Source: Citreimonas salinaria (GTDB lineage: Bacteria; Pseudomonadota; Alphaproteobacteria; Rhodobacterales; Rhodobacteraceae). From it: 64,000 bases of DNA. Location of the stretch: contig NZ_FNPF01000012.1 in NCBI RefSeq assembly GCF_900107235.1, positions 56,911-120,910 of the forward strand, written 5' to 3'. Position numbers and translations under genes: made by a program. Under the pieces are notes generated by a model. That model made no database searches and had not been told where the DNA came from. It saw only the letters and a list, made by a program, of their open reading frames with translations. This document shows positions 16,911 to 25,767 of the stretch, in pieces. Within the stretch, counting starts at the first letter, position 1. Each line of letters starts with the position of its first letter.

Positions 16911-18230
16911 TCAACCGTAAAGCGCGGACGGCAGCCAGGTTACCAGCGGCGGGAACAGGGCCACCAGAATGCACATCAGGACGATGATCGCGATGAACGG
17001 CAGCACGCCCCGGATGATGTGGCCGGTCCTTACCTCCTTGGGCGCGATCGACCTGAGGTAGAACAGCGCGTATCCGAATGGTGGTGTCAGGAACGAGGTC
17101 TGCAGCACCACCGCCATCAGGACGACGAACCACAGCAGGCTGACTTCCATTTCCTCCACGATGGGCAGGAAGATGGGGAAGGACAGCAGCACGATCCCCG
17201 TCCAGTCCAGGAACGCGCCCAGGATGAACACGATGACCATCATCATGGTCAGCAGCATCCAGGGCTCCATCTCAAGGCTGCGGATGATCTCCTGCGTGGC
17301 GCGCAGGCCGCCGGTGATGTTGAACACGCCCGTGAAGGCGGTGGCGCCCAGCACGATGAACAGGATCATCGCTGACGTGCGCCCGGTCTCGATCATCGCC
17401 CCGTAGAAGGTCGACAGCTTGAACCGCCCGCGCATGATCACAATCAGAAGGGCCAGCGCAGCCCCGATGGCCGATGCCTCGGTCGCCGTGGCGATGCCGG
17501 CAAGAAGCGAGCCCAGGATGCCGAAGATCAGCACCAGCGGCGGCACGGCCTCGAAGGCGAGCATCCGCAGCAGGGGACCGCGGCCGATGTGCTCGTCGGG
17601 CTCGACTGCCGGCGCCAGGTCGGGGCGCAGCACCGAGATTACGTAGACGTAGAGCGCGTAGGCCAGCCCCAGCAACACGCCCGGGATCATCGAACCGGCG
17701 AAGAGTTCGCCCACCGAAAGCGGCGAATAGCTGGCCATCAGGATCAGCATGATCGAGGGCGGGATGAGGATGCCCAGGCACCCCGAGGCGGCGATCACCC
17801 CCGTCGTCAGCGTCGGCGCGTAGCCGTATTTCAGCATCGGGCGCAGGGCCATCACGCCCATCACCGTGATCGAGGCGCCGATGATGCCGGTCGTCGCGGC
17901 CAGCAGGATTGAAATGAAGACCACCGCCAGCGCAAGGCCGCCGCGCACCCGGCTGAGCAGCAGGCGCAGCGCCTCGAACATCCGGTCGGTGACGCCGGAA
18001 TCCGACAGGAAGCGCGCCATCAGCACGAAGAGCGGGATCGCGATAAGCGTGTAATTGTCCAGCACGTCGCCGAAGACGCGGTTGATCACGATGCCCAGCA
18101 CCATGGTCTTGCCGGCCAGCACGGCGCCCAGAACGGCGGTCCCGCCCAGCACGAAGGCCAGCGGATGCCCCATGAACAGGCCCAGCAACAGCAGGCCGAA
18201 CATGGAAAGGGCAAGAGGTTCGGGGCTCAT
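16911..18230 (-). CDS. dctM: TRAP transporter large membrane subunit DctM
   Basis: 439 residues and about 12 hydrophobic segments. It forms the ion-coupled transport channel with DctQ. The family pattern is present: GLFMGHPLAFVLGGTAVL at the N-terminus, IAIPLFVLMARFLSDSGVTDR, SGCLGILIPPSIMLILMA, and FLTPPFGYALFYLRS near the C-terminus. It starts by overlapping dctQ by four bases (ATGA, 18227-18230), so the subunits are co-translated. Substrate set by DctP downstream. Confidence 0.9.
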   Translation of the reverse strand: MSPEPLALSMFGLLLLGLFMGHPLAFVLGGTAVLGAVLAGKTMVLGIVINRVFGDVLDNYTLIAIPLFVLMARFLSDSGVTDRMFEALRLLLSRVRGGLALAVVFISILLAATTGIIGASITVMGVMALRPMLKYGYAPTLTTGVIAASGCLGILIPPSIMLILMASYSPLSVGELFAGSMIPGVLLGLAYALYVYVISVLRPDLAPAVEPDEHIGRGPLLRMLAFEAVPPLVLIFGILGSLLAGIATATEASAIGAALALLIVIMRGRFKLSTFYGAMIETGRTSAMILFIVLGATAFTGVFNITGGLRATQEIIRSLEMEPWMLLTMMMVIVFILGAFLDWTGIVLLSFPIFLPIVEEMEVSLLWFVVLMAVVLQTSFLTPPFGYALFYLRSIAPKEVRTGHIIRGVLPFIAIIVLMCILVALFPPLVTWLPSALYG

Positions 18231-18721
18231 GCCAGCTCCTCGCGGCGATTCAGAATGATTTTCAGCACTTCGGATATCCCCTGGAGAAGCAGCAACCCGG
18301 CTGCGAGGCACATCGCCATCTTGAGCGGATAGACCGGCATCTGGATCGCGCCGTAGGTCGTCTCGCCCTGGTTCCACGACCGCAGCGCGAAATCCCACGA
18401 TTGGGTCATGAAGACCCAGGTGAAGGGAAAGAAGAAGATGACGTAGCCGGCGATCTGGACGATCTTGAGCGTGCGCGGTCCCAGCCGTTCGGTGACGAGG
18501 TCGACGCTGACATGCGCGCGGTGGCGCAGGGCATAGCCGCCCAGCATGATGAAATAGAAGCCGTAGAGCTGCTTGGAGACGTCGAAGGCCCAGCGGGTCG
18601 GTTCGTTGAACGCGTAGCGCATAACGACGTCGTAGATGATGATCGCGGCGAAAACGACCGCCACGACCGAGACGATCCTGCCTATGATCTCGTTCAATCC
18701 GTCGATGGCGCGGATGATCAT
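18227..18721 (-). CDS. dctQ: TRAP transporter small membrane subunit DctQ
   Basis: 164 residues from the ATG at 18721, preceded by GGGAGGGGTTCGC. Four membrane helices are seen. Typical DctQ motifs are VVMRYAFNEPTRWAFDVSKQLY, the R-A-H-V-S-V-D-L loop, and QMPVYPLKMAM. It is the first gene of the TRAP set; 155 bases separate it from the flotillin-like gene upstream, so it may have its own promoter or be part of a longer transcript. Confidence 0.88.
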   Translation of the reverse strand: MIIRAIDGLNEIIGRIVSVVAVVFAAIIIYDVVMRYAFNEPTRWAFDVSKQLYGFYFIMLGGYALRHRAHVSVDLVTERLGPRTLKIVQIAGYVIFFFPFTWVFMTQSWDFALRSWNQGETTYGAIQMPVYPLKMAMCLAAGLLLLQGISEVLKIILNRREELA

Positions 18722-18876
18722 GCGAACCCCTCCCAAAAGCCGCCGTGCCGCCCGGCGCGATGCGTCGGGCGTGCCGGATGCACACTGTCCGGCTTCAGAG
18801 GGGAGTTCAACCGGCTAGCGACGCGCGCGGACGCGAGGGAAGAGGGCCGGCAGGCCCGCTTCCCCGCGGCGCCCCG

Positions 18877-20448
18877 TCATCTACCGCCGGTCTTGCCGTC
18901 CTTCGGACGGGTATCCAGAGCGGATTCGAGGTCCATGCCGATGGTCTCGCCCAGCCGTTTCATCGCCGGCAGGCTGACCGCCATCTCGAGGATCGAATCC
19001 ACCGTCTGGTTGATCGGTGATACCGGACCCGCGCTCGCAGCGTTGCTGCCGCCCAGCCCGGTGACGTGGTTGATGTTGATGCCGCGGATCTTCTCGGCGG
19101 GCTTCACCATCTCGGCAACGATCTTCGGCATGGCGTCCAGCCGTGCCTTCTCCAGTTCCAGCGCCACGGTCTCGGACGAGCGGGTATTCTCGGCCTCGAT
19201 ATGCGCGGCGACGCCCTTGGCGTCCGCCTCGGCGCGGATCCGCCGGGTCTCGGCCTCGAGCCTGCCGATCTCGCCCTTGGCGGCGGCGGCAACCTTATCG
19301 GCCTCGGACGTTATGCGCACGCGCGCGGCGTTGGCCTCGGCCTCCTGCTCGGCGGCCATCAGCGCCAGCTTGCGGCGCCGCTCGGCCTCGGCCATCTGCT
19401 GCAGGGTCTTGAGGTTCTCTTCGGCCTCGATCACGGCCTCGCGCGCCTTGCGGGCGGCGGCCTCTGCGGCGCTGCCCTCGCGGCTTTTCGCGGCCGTGAC
19501 GATCGCGCGGTCCTGCTCGGCCAGGTCGAGTGCGCGGGACTGCGCGATTTCGGCCTCACGGATCGCCTGTTCGCGAGCGATGGCGGCGGATTGAACGTCC
19601 TGCTCCATCCGGATGCGGGCATGGGCGGCCTCGCGCTCGGCCTGCGCCTTGTGGCGGGCGACTTCGGTCAGCTGTGCCGCCAGCAGCATTTCGATCTCCT
19701 GCGTCTGCGCGATCTCGGCGCGGCGCTGCTCCAGCTCGATCTCGAGCTTGCGGCGGTTCGCTTCCACCTCGGCCTCGCGGACGGCGACGGCGCTGTCGCC
19801 CTCGATCCGGGCGCGGGTCTTCTTGCTGTCGGCGATGATCTCGGCCAGCCGGCGCATGCCCACGGCGTTGAAGGCGTTGTTCTCGTCCAGCGACGAAAAC
19901 GGTGTCTGGTCCAGGTCGGTCAGCGACACGCTGTCCAACTGCAGGCCGTAGCGCGCCATCGTGTCCTTGAGCGCACCGTGCACCTCGGCGGCGAAGGCGC
20001 CGCGGTTCTCGTGCAACTCGTCCATGGTCATGCGTGCGGCAACGGCGCGCAGGGCATCGACCATCATGCCGTCGACCAGCGATTTCAGCTGATCGGCATG
20101 AAAGGTGCGGTTGCCCAGCGTCTGCGCCGCCCGCGCGATCGAGTCGTCGTCGGGGATGACGCTGGCGTAGAACTCGGCGCCGACGTCGACACGCATCCTG
20201 TCCTTGGTGATCAGCGAGGCCTCGCCCGTGCGATGCACCTCCATGCGGATGGTCTGCATGTTCACCCGGCTGACCTGGTGGAAATACGGGATGGCAAGCG
20301 TGCCGCCCTCGATCACCACCTTGCGCCCGCCGATGCCGGTGCGGACCAGCGACAACTCGTTGGTGGCGCGCTCGAAGAACCACGCGGCCAGCACGACCAG
20401 CGCGGCCGCGACGACGACTGCAAGGATGATCCAGGCTGTGACGGTCAT
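18877..20448 (-). CDS. Flotillin-like SPFH-domain membrane protein
   Basis: 523 residues from the ATG at 20448, preceded by GGAGGAAAGACT. One N-terminal membrane helix (about 4-26) precedes an SPFH/band-7 domain (to about 200; GGRKVVIEGGTLAIPYFHQVSRVNM-type start, and TMDELHENRGAF). A long Ala/Glu-rich coiled coil (about 205-420, with many EAE and RAE heptads) follows, then a short C-terminal tail. This is the YqiK/flotillin layout; such proteins organise membrane microdomains. It is unusual to find it between a TRAP set and an aldehyde dehydrogenase in one direction. The gap to the upstream gene is only 25 bases, so it is probably co-transcribed with it. Confidence 0.85.
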   Translation of the reverse strand: MTVTAWIILAVVVAAALVVLAAWFFERATNELSLVRTGIGGRKVVIEGGTLAIPYFHQVSRVNMQTIRMEVHRTGEASLITKDRMRVDVGAEFYASVIPDDDSIARAAQTLGNRTFHADQLKSLVDGMMVDALRAVAARMTMDELHENRGAFAAEVHGALKDTMARYGLQLDSVSLTDLDQTPFSSLDENNAFNAVGMRRLAEIIADSKKTRARIEGDSAVAVREAEVEANRRKLEIELEQRRAEIAQTQEIEMLLAAQLTEVARHKAQAEREAAHARIRMEQDVQSAAIAREQAIREAEIAQSRALDLAEQDRAIVTAAKSREGSAAEAAARKAREAVIEAEENLKTLQQMAEAERRRKLALMAAEQEAEANAARVRITSEADKVAAAAKGEIGRLEAETRRIRAEADAKGVAAHIEAENTRSSETVALELEKARLDAMPKIVAEMVKPAEKIRGININHVTGLGGSNAASAGPVSPINQTVDSILEMAVSLPAMKRLGETIGMDLESALDTRPKDGKTGGR

Positions 20449-20473
20449 AGTCTTTCCTCCCCTCGGGCCGCGA

Positions 20474-21949
20474 TCAGAACGCTGGCGGGAAATGGCGCCC
20501 GCCGCGGTCCAGCGTGATCCAGCGCAGTTCCGTGAACGCATCGAGCGACCAGCGCCCGCCGTATCGGCCCACCCCGCTGGCCTTCATACCGCCGAAGGGC
20601 ACGTGCGGTTCGTCGTTGATGTTCTGGCAGTTGACGTGCGCGATCCCGGTTTCCAGGTGCTGCGCCATCGCCAGCGCGCGCGCCTCGTTGCGCGAGAAGA
20701 CCGCCGAGGTCAGGCCGTATTCCGTGTCGTTGTTCAGCGCGATCGCCTCATCGTCGGTGCGGAAGGGGCTGACGATCACCACGGGGCCGAAGGTCTCGTC
20801 GTGCCAGATGTCCATGCTGGTATCGACGTTCGTCAGCACCGTGGGCTCGACGAAGTTGTCCCAGGCGTTTCCGCCCAGTTCCACCTTGGCGCCCTTGGAC
20901 ACCGCGTCGTCGATCAGCGCCTTGACGCGCAGTGCCTGGCGCGTGTTGACCAGCGGGCCGATCACGTTGTCGCGGTCGTTGGTGTGCCCGGTCTTCAGCC
21001 GCGCGGCGCGCGCCAGGAAGCGGGACATGAACTCGTCGTAGACCTTGTCCTGCACGAGGATCTTTTCGGTCGACATGCAGACCTGGCCCTGGTGCATGAA
21101 ACTGCCGAAGTTCGCGGCCTTGGCGGCATGGTCCAGGTCGGCGTCGTCGAGCACGATCAGGCTGTCCTTGCCGCCCAGTTCCACGCAGGCCTTCTTGAGG
21201 TGCGCGCCGGCCTTGGCGGCGATGTGGCGGCCCACCGCGGTCGAGCCGGTGAACGAGATCGCCTTGACGCGGCTGTTCTCGATCATCTCGTCGCCCACCT
21301 CGGTCACGCTGTCGCGCGAGCAGGTGACGACGTTGAACACGCCCGCGGGGATGCCCGCCTCTTCGAGGATTTCGGCGAAATACAGCCCGCCGGCATAGGG
21401 CGTGTCCTCGGACGGTTTTAGCACCACGGTGTTGCCCGCGGCCAGCGCGGCCGCAAAGCCGCGCGCGGTCAGGATGCCCGGCATGTTCCACGGAGAGATC
21501 ACGCTGACCACGCCTAAGGGCACGCGCACGGCGGTCATGAACTTGCCGTGTTCCGAGGGCAGCACCTCGCCGATGTTCTGGTAGCAAAGCGCCGCGGCGG
21601 ACCGGAACACCTCGGCCACGTAGCCGGCCTCGAACATGCCCTTGCCGAACCAGCCGCCGCCCTCGGCCACGGCGGCGGCGACGAAGCGCTCCTTGTTGCG
21701 GTCCCAGGTCTCGGCGATCTTCAGCAGCGCGTGGGCGCGGTGGTGGAACGGTTGCTGCGACCACGCGGGAAAGGCCGCCTGTGCCGCGTCGACGGCGCGG
21801 CGCACGTCTTGCCGCGTACCGTCGGGAATGCGGGCGTACAGGCTGTTGTCCGAGGGGTTCAGGTCCTCGAAAGTGGTGGCGGCGGGGACCCATTCGCCGG
21901 CTATGTACATGCCTTTGACGACGGGTCCGGATTGGGCGGTATCGAGCAT
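20474..21949 (-). CDS. NAD(P)-dependent aldehyde dehydrogenase, aromatic-aldehyde type
   Basis: 491 residues, normal length for the ALDH superfamily. It oxidises an aldehyde to the acid. Conserved sites: SPWNMPG near the cofactor, FTGSTAVGR (Rossmann turn), ELGGKD with the general-base Glu, and the nucleophile Cys in HQGQVCMST. PFGGMKASGVGRYGG is in the C-terminal part. The motif set is nearest the benzaldehyde/vanillin/salicylaldehyde dehydrogenase group, though the exact substrate cannot be read. It follows livF by 22 bases and is probably in the liv operon. Confidence 0.9.
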   Translation of the reverse strand: MLDTAQSGPVVKGMYIAGEWVPAATTFEDLNPSDNSLYARIPDGTRQDVRRAVDAAQAAFPAWSQQPFHHRAHALLKIAETWDRNKERFVAAAVAEGGGWFGKGMFEAGYVAEVFRSAAALCYQNIGEVLPSEHGKFMTAVRVPLGVVSVISPWNMPGILTARGFAAALAAGNTVVLKPSEDTPYAGGLYFAEILEEAGIPAGVFNVVTCSRDSVTEVGDEMIENSRVKAISFTGSTAVGRHIAAKAGAHLKKACVELGGKDSLIVLDDADLDHAAKAANFGSFMHQGQVCMSTEKILVQDKVYDEFMSRFLARAARLKTGHTNDRDNVIGPLVNTRQALRVKALIDDAVSKGAKVELGGNAWDNFVEPTVLTNVDTSMDIWHDETFGPVVIVSPFRTDDEAIALNNDTEYGLTSAVFSRNEARALAMAQHLETGIAHVNCQNINDEPHVPFGGMKASGVGRYGGRWSLDAFTELRWITLDRGGRHFPPAF

Positions 21950-21971
21950 CTTTCTGGCTCCTGTGGCTGGA

Positions 21972-23177
21972 TCAGTTGCGACGGGAGGGCCGCCACGCCT
22001 CGGCGCGGGCGGCGGCCTCCTCGATCTCGGTGAGGATTTGCGACAGCCGGTCGCGGCTGTCGGTGTCGAGGCGGGGCAGGTCGCGCGGCGGTGGGGCCGC
22101 GTGTCCGGCACGTATCACCGGCTCGGGCGCCTCAACGGCGCGGACCGAACGGGCGGCCGTGCGAGACGTTTCCGAGGCGCGCGCGACAAGATCGCCGATC
22201 GCGATGCCGTGCACCTGGCCCGAGACCGGCGCAGAGCGCTGCGCACCGGACGGCCGAGCGGGCCTGGCTGGTGGAGTCACTGCCGGTTTCGGGGCAGCAG
22301 CCTGTTTCGGGCGTGCGGGCTTCTCCAGCGCATCCGACGCCGGGCGCGGCGCCGATCGCACGCTGGCCACCGCCGCGGCGGCGATGTCCGACGGGGATGG
22401 CCCGGCCGCGGGCCGCGGGGCGGGCTGCGCGGATGCCGCCGTGGCAGGGCGGGCGGCGATGCCCTTGGCCTTGCCGCCCAGGTAGGCCGCCTGCACCGCC
22501 GGGTCGCCGGCCAGGCTTTTCGCCGAGGCGCCGTGCACGATGTGCCCGTTCTCCAGCAGGTATCCGCGATCCGCGACCGCAAGACTGGCCTTGGCGTTCT
22601 GTTCGACCAGCAGGATACCGATGCCTGCGTCGCGCACGGTCTTGAGGCTGGCGAACAGGTCCTTCGACAGCAGCGGCGACAGGCCGAGACTGGGCTCGTC
22701 CAGCATCAGTATTTCGGGCGAGGACATCATCGCGCGGCCGATGGCGACCATCTGCTGCTCGCCGCCGGACATGGTGCGCACCTGCTGGCGGCGTCGTTCG
22801 TCCAGCCGGGGAAACAGCGTCATCACCCGGTCGAGATTCGCCTGCTGGTCGTCCTGCGCGCGCGTCGCGTAGGCGCCCAGCAGCAGGTTCTCGATCACGT
22901 CCAACTCGCCGAAGACGCCGCGCCCTTCGGGAACCAGTGCCACGCCGGCCTCGACGATGCGGTGCGCTGGCAGGCCGGTCAGGTGTTCGCCGCCCAGAGA
23001 AACGGACCCGGTGACGCGGCCCTCGCTGATCCCGCTGATCGCCTTCAGCAGCGTCGACTTGCCCGCCCCGTTGGCGCCCAGGATCACCACGATCTCGCTC
23101 TTGCCGACCTTCAGCGCGGCGTTCTCCAGCGCAAGGTGCTTGCCGTAGCTGACCGATACGTCGCGCAGTTCAAGCAT
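21972..23177 (-). CDS. livF: Branched-chain-type ABC transporter ATPase LivF with long C-terminal tail
   Basis: 401 residues. Residues 1-~237 are a complete LivF ATPase: Walker A GANGAGKST, signature MSGGEQQM, Walker B ILMLDEPSLGLSP, and the usual end near DPAVQAAYLGG. After that comes a ~165-residue tail not found in ordinary LivF (about 235 residues). It is Ala/Pro/Arg-rich and low-complexity to about residue 340, then ends in a charged helical segment (SRDRLSQILTEIEEAAARAEAW). It overlaps livG by eight bases. Codon use and GC in the tail match the rest, so it is not an obvious frameshift product. Confidence 0.9.
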   Translation of the reverse strand: MLELRDVSVSYGKHLALENAALKVGKSEIVVILGANGAGKSTLLKAISGISEGRVTGSVSLGGEHLTGLPAHRIVEAGVALVPEGRGVFGELDVIENLLLGAYATRAQDDQQANLDRVMTLFPRLDERRRQQVRTMSGGEQQMVAIGRAMMSSPEILMLDEPSLGLSPLLSKDLFASLKTVRDAGIGILLVEQNAKASLAVADRGYLLENGHIVHGASAKSLAGDPAVQAAYLGGKAKGIAARPATAASAQPAPRPAAGPSPSDIAAAAVASVRSAPRPASDALEKPARPKQAAAPKPAVTPPARPARPSGAQRSAPVSGQVHGIAIGDLVARASETSRTAARSVRAVEAPEPVIRAGHAAPPPRDLPRLDTDSRDRLSQILTEIEEAAARAEAWRPSRRN

Positions 23178-23907
23178 CGTCGTCCCCCAGATAGGCGCGG
23201 ATCACCTCGCGGTCGGACAGCACGGCCTCGGGCGTGCCCTCGGCGATCTTGGTGCCTTGCGCCATGACGACGCAGGTGTCGCAGAGCGAGCGGATCGCAT
23301 CCATCACGTGTTCGACCAGCACGATCGTCCGGCCGTCGTCGCGCAAGCTGCGGATCAGCGCCACGCCTTCCTCGAGCTCGGTCGGGTTCAGCCCGGCCAG
23401 CCATTCGTCCAGCAGCAGCACGCGGGGCTCACCGGCCAGGGCGCGCGCCAGTTCGACGCGCTTGGTGTCGATGTAGGTCAGCTGGCCGATCCCGAGATGC
23501 AGCTTGCGGCCCATCCCGACGCGGTCGAGCATCTTGCGGGCATGCGTCTCGGCCGCGCGGCCCCACCTGCGCCGGTGGCCGAAGACGGCGCCGGCCATGA
23601 CGTTTTCCAGCACGCTCATCGACGGCAGCAGGCGCACCAGCTGGAAGGTCCGCGCCACGCCCAGACGCGCAATGGCCTGCGGCGGCAGGCGCGTGATATC
23701 GCGGTCGCGCAGCACGATCTCGCCGTCGGTGGCGGGCAGCGCGCCCGAGATCAGGTTCAGCGTCGTCGACTTGCCCGATCCGTTCGGCCCGATCAGGCCA
23801 AGCACCTGGTTCTCGTGCACGTCGAAATCGAGGGCATTGACCGCGACGAGGCCGCCGAACCGCTTAGTCGCGCCGCGCAGGGAAAGGACGGTCGGGTGCA
23901 TGGTCAT
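23170..23907 (-). CDS. livG: Branched-chain-type ABC transporter ATPase LivG
   Basis: 245 residues. Walker A GPNGSGKST, the LivG-type ARTFQLVRLLPSMSVLENVMAG segment, a signature region that reads LTYIDTKRVELARAL, Walker B VLLLDEWLAGL, and the D/H-loop VEHVMDAI. Two points are odd: the ABC signature is degenerate (no LSxGxQ; it reads IGQLTYIDTKR), and the Walker B is followed by EW instead of EP. It is coupled to livM by a four-base overlap (23904-23907) and to livF downstream. Confidence 0.88.
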   Translation of the reverse strand: MTMHPTVLSLRGATKRFGGLVAVNALDFDVHENQVLGLIGPNGSGKSTTLNLISGALPATDGEIVLRDRDITRLPPQAIARLGVARTFQLVRLLPSMSVLENVMAGAVFGHRRRWGRAAETHARKMLDRVGMGRKLHLGIGQLTYIDTKRVELARALAGEPRVLLLDEWLAGLNPTELEEGVALIRSLRDDGRTIVLVEHVMDAIRSLCDTCVVMAQGTKIAEGTPEAVLSDREVIRAYLGDDDA

Positions 23908-24848
23908 GCCCCGGCCCGACGGAAGGTGCCGCCGCCGTGCTGTCGCAGGTCCAGGAACAGGCCGACGAAACCGCGCGGCAGCAGGTAGACGATCAGCAGG
24001 AAGGTCAGGCCCAGCAGCAGTGTCGTCTGGTTCGGGAAGCTGCTCGAGATCGCCTCCCACAGGAAGGTGAAGGGGATGACGCCGACCAGCGGCCCCCACA
24101 ATCGCCCGGTGCCGCCCAGCAGCGCCATGATGACGACCTGGAAGGACAGCATCGGGCTGAACGCCACCGCGGGCTCGATGTAGACGAAGCGGGGCGCGAG
24201 GATCGCGCCGGTCATCGCCGCCGCGGCGCCGGGGATCATGAACAGCAGCACCTTCGCCATCGCGGTGTCGATGCCGGAATGGCGCGCCACCTCCTCGTCG
24301 TCGCCGATGATGCGAAGCGCAAAGCCCAGTCGCGAGCGTCCGATCAGCCAGCCCGCCAGCCACACGAGCGCGGCAAGACCAACCAGCTGCCAGTAGATCT
24401 GGGCCTCGGTGATCTGGGTCAGGACGTAGATGCCCTTCTGCCCGGTGAGGTTCTGGACCCAAGTCAGCACCTGACGCACGAACTCGGCCAGGCCCAGCGT
24501 GAAGATCACGAAATAGACCCCGGACAGCCGCAGCGTCGCCAGCCCGACCAGCGCGGCGCCCGCCGCCCCGATCAGGCCCGCGATGGCCAGGATCGACCAG
24601 TAGGGCATGGTCTCGATCAGCAGGCCGGTGGTGTAGGTGCCGACGCCGTAAAAGGCCGCCGTCGCCAGCGAAATGTAATGCGTTGGCCCCGAGAAGATCG
24701 CCCAGGACGTGGCCAGCACGGTGAACGTGGCGATCGTCACGCCTAGGGCCAGATAATACGAGCTGCCGATCCACGGCAGGGTCGCGGCGGCGGCAAGGGC
24801 CAGAACGACCCAGCCGATACGGGCCGCCTCGGATCGCGAAGGGGTCAT
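23904..24848 (-). CDS. livM: Branched-chain-type ABC transporter permease LivM
   Basis: 314 residues and eight to ten membrane helices. Family landmarks: SGPTHYISLATAAFYGVGTYT, LRLSGVYFVIFTLGLAEF, RSRLGFALRIIGDDEEVARHSGID (the cytoplasmic coupling loop that docks on the ATPases), and MALLGGTGRLWGPLVGV. It overlaps livH upstream and livG downstream by four bases each. Confidence 0.9.
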   Translation of the reverse strand: MTPSRSEAARIGWVVLALAAAATLPWIGSSYYLALGVTIATFTVLATSWAIFSGPTHYISLATAAFYGVGTYTTGLLIETMPYWSILAIAGLIGAAGAALVGLATLRLSGVYFVIFTLGLAEFVRQVLTWVQNLTGQKGIYVLTQITEAQIYWQLVGLAALVWLAGWLIGRSRLGFALRIIGDDEEVARHSGIDTAMAKVLLFMIPGAAAAMTGAILAPRFVYIEPAVAFSPMLSFQVVIMALLGGTGRLWGPLVGVIPFTFLWEAISSSFPNQTTLLLGLTFLLIVYLLPRGFVGLFLDLRQHGGGTFRRAGA

Positions 24849-25708
24849 GCCTTTCTCCCGAACAGGCCCTGCGGGCGGAACAGCAGGATGAGGACGAACA
24901 GCAGGTAGGCCGCAGCCAACGTTAGGCCGGGGTCGATCCAGGCCGCCACGAAGGTTTCGAGCAGGCCCAGAAGCAGCGCCGCGACGATGGTGCCACGCAG
25001 GTCGCCCACGCCGCCCATGATGACGATCACCAGCGCCTTGAGCGTGAACAGCACGCCCGTTGAGGCATCGAGCGTCAGGTAGGTGGACAGCAGCGCGCCC
25101 CCCATCGCGGTGATCGTGCCGCCCAGCGCGAAGGCCAGCGCGGACATGCGCGGCACGTCAATCCCCACCAGCCGAGCGCTTTTCGGGTCGACCGCAATGG
25201 CACGCATCGCGCGGCCCGGCCGCGTCCGTTCGAGCCACAGGTATAGCAGCCCGCCGATCACCACCGCGCCCAGGAACGCGACGATGCGATTGAGCCCGTA
25301 GGTCTCGCCCATGATCCGGACGGGGCGCGCCAGGTAGGAATAGCTGAAATAGTCGCCGCCGAAGAAGGCCAGCATCAGGCCCACGCCAACGAAGGACAGC
25401 CCGAAGGTCACCAGGATCGAGTCGACCTCGAGCTGACCTTGGCTTTTGGCGCGGCGCACCAGCGGCAGCAGCATGAAGCGGTAGATCAGCCAGTTCAGCG
25501 CGAAGGCCAGCGGCGCCACGACGAACAGCGTCAGCAGCGGGCTGACCTGCCCGGCGGTGTACAGCCAGAAGGCGACGAAGGCGCCGACGACCAGCACTTC
25601 GCCGTTGGCCAGGTTCATGATCCGCGCCATGCCGTATTGCAGGTTCAGCCCCATGGCGATCAGCGCATACGTGCCGCCCAGCACCAGCCCGGTAATGATG
25701 ATGTCCAT
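24845..25708 (-). CDS. livH: Branched-chain-type ABC transporter permease LivH
   Basis: 287 residues from the ATG at 25708 (GGGGGCGGG before it); an ATG six codons upstream (25727) is equally possible. The pattern is that of LivH: GLVLGGTYALIAMGLNLQYGMARIMNLANGE at the start, RPGRAMRAIAVDPKSARLVGID (coupling loop), VIVIMGGVGDLRGTIVAALLLG and a C-terminal LLFRPQGLFGRKA. It is separated from the binding protein gene by 59 bases containing a GC hairpin. Confidence 0.9.
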   Translation of the reverse strand: MDIIITGLVLGGTYALIAMGLNLQYGMARIMNLANGEVLVVGAFVAFWLYTAGQVSPLLTLFVVAPLAFALNWLIYRFMLLPLVRRAKSQGQLEVDSILVTFGLSFVGVGLMLAFFGGDYFSYSYLARPVRIMGETYGLNRIVAFLGAVVIGGLLYLWLERTRPGRAMRAIAVDPKSARLVGIDVPRMSALAFALGGTITAMGGALLSTYLTLDASTGVLFTLKALVIVIMGGVGDLRGTIVAALLLGLLETFVAAWIDPGLTLAAAYLLFVLILLFRPQGLFGRKA

Positions 25709-25730
25709 CCCGCCCCCGTCGGTCATGCAG

Positions 25731-25758
25731 CGCCCGGGAACCCTGCGGCCCCCGGGCG
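25731..25758 (-). terminator. Intra-operon stem-loop between binding protein and livH
   Basis: CGCCCGGG (25731-25738) pairs with CCCGGGCG (25751-25758), with a 12-base loop and no T-run. A hairpin just after a transporter's binding-protein gene often protects that mRNA segment or lowers downstream reading, so that the receptor is made in excess. That role is inferred. Confidence 0.45.
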
Positions 25759-25767
25759 TATTCAGGC

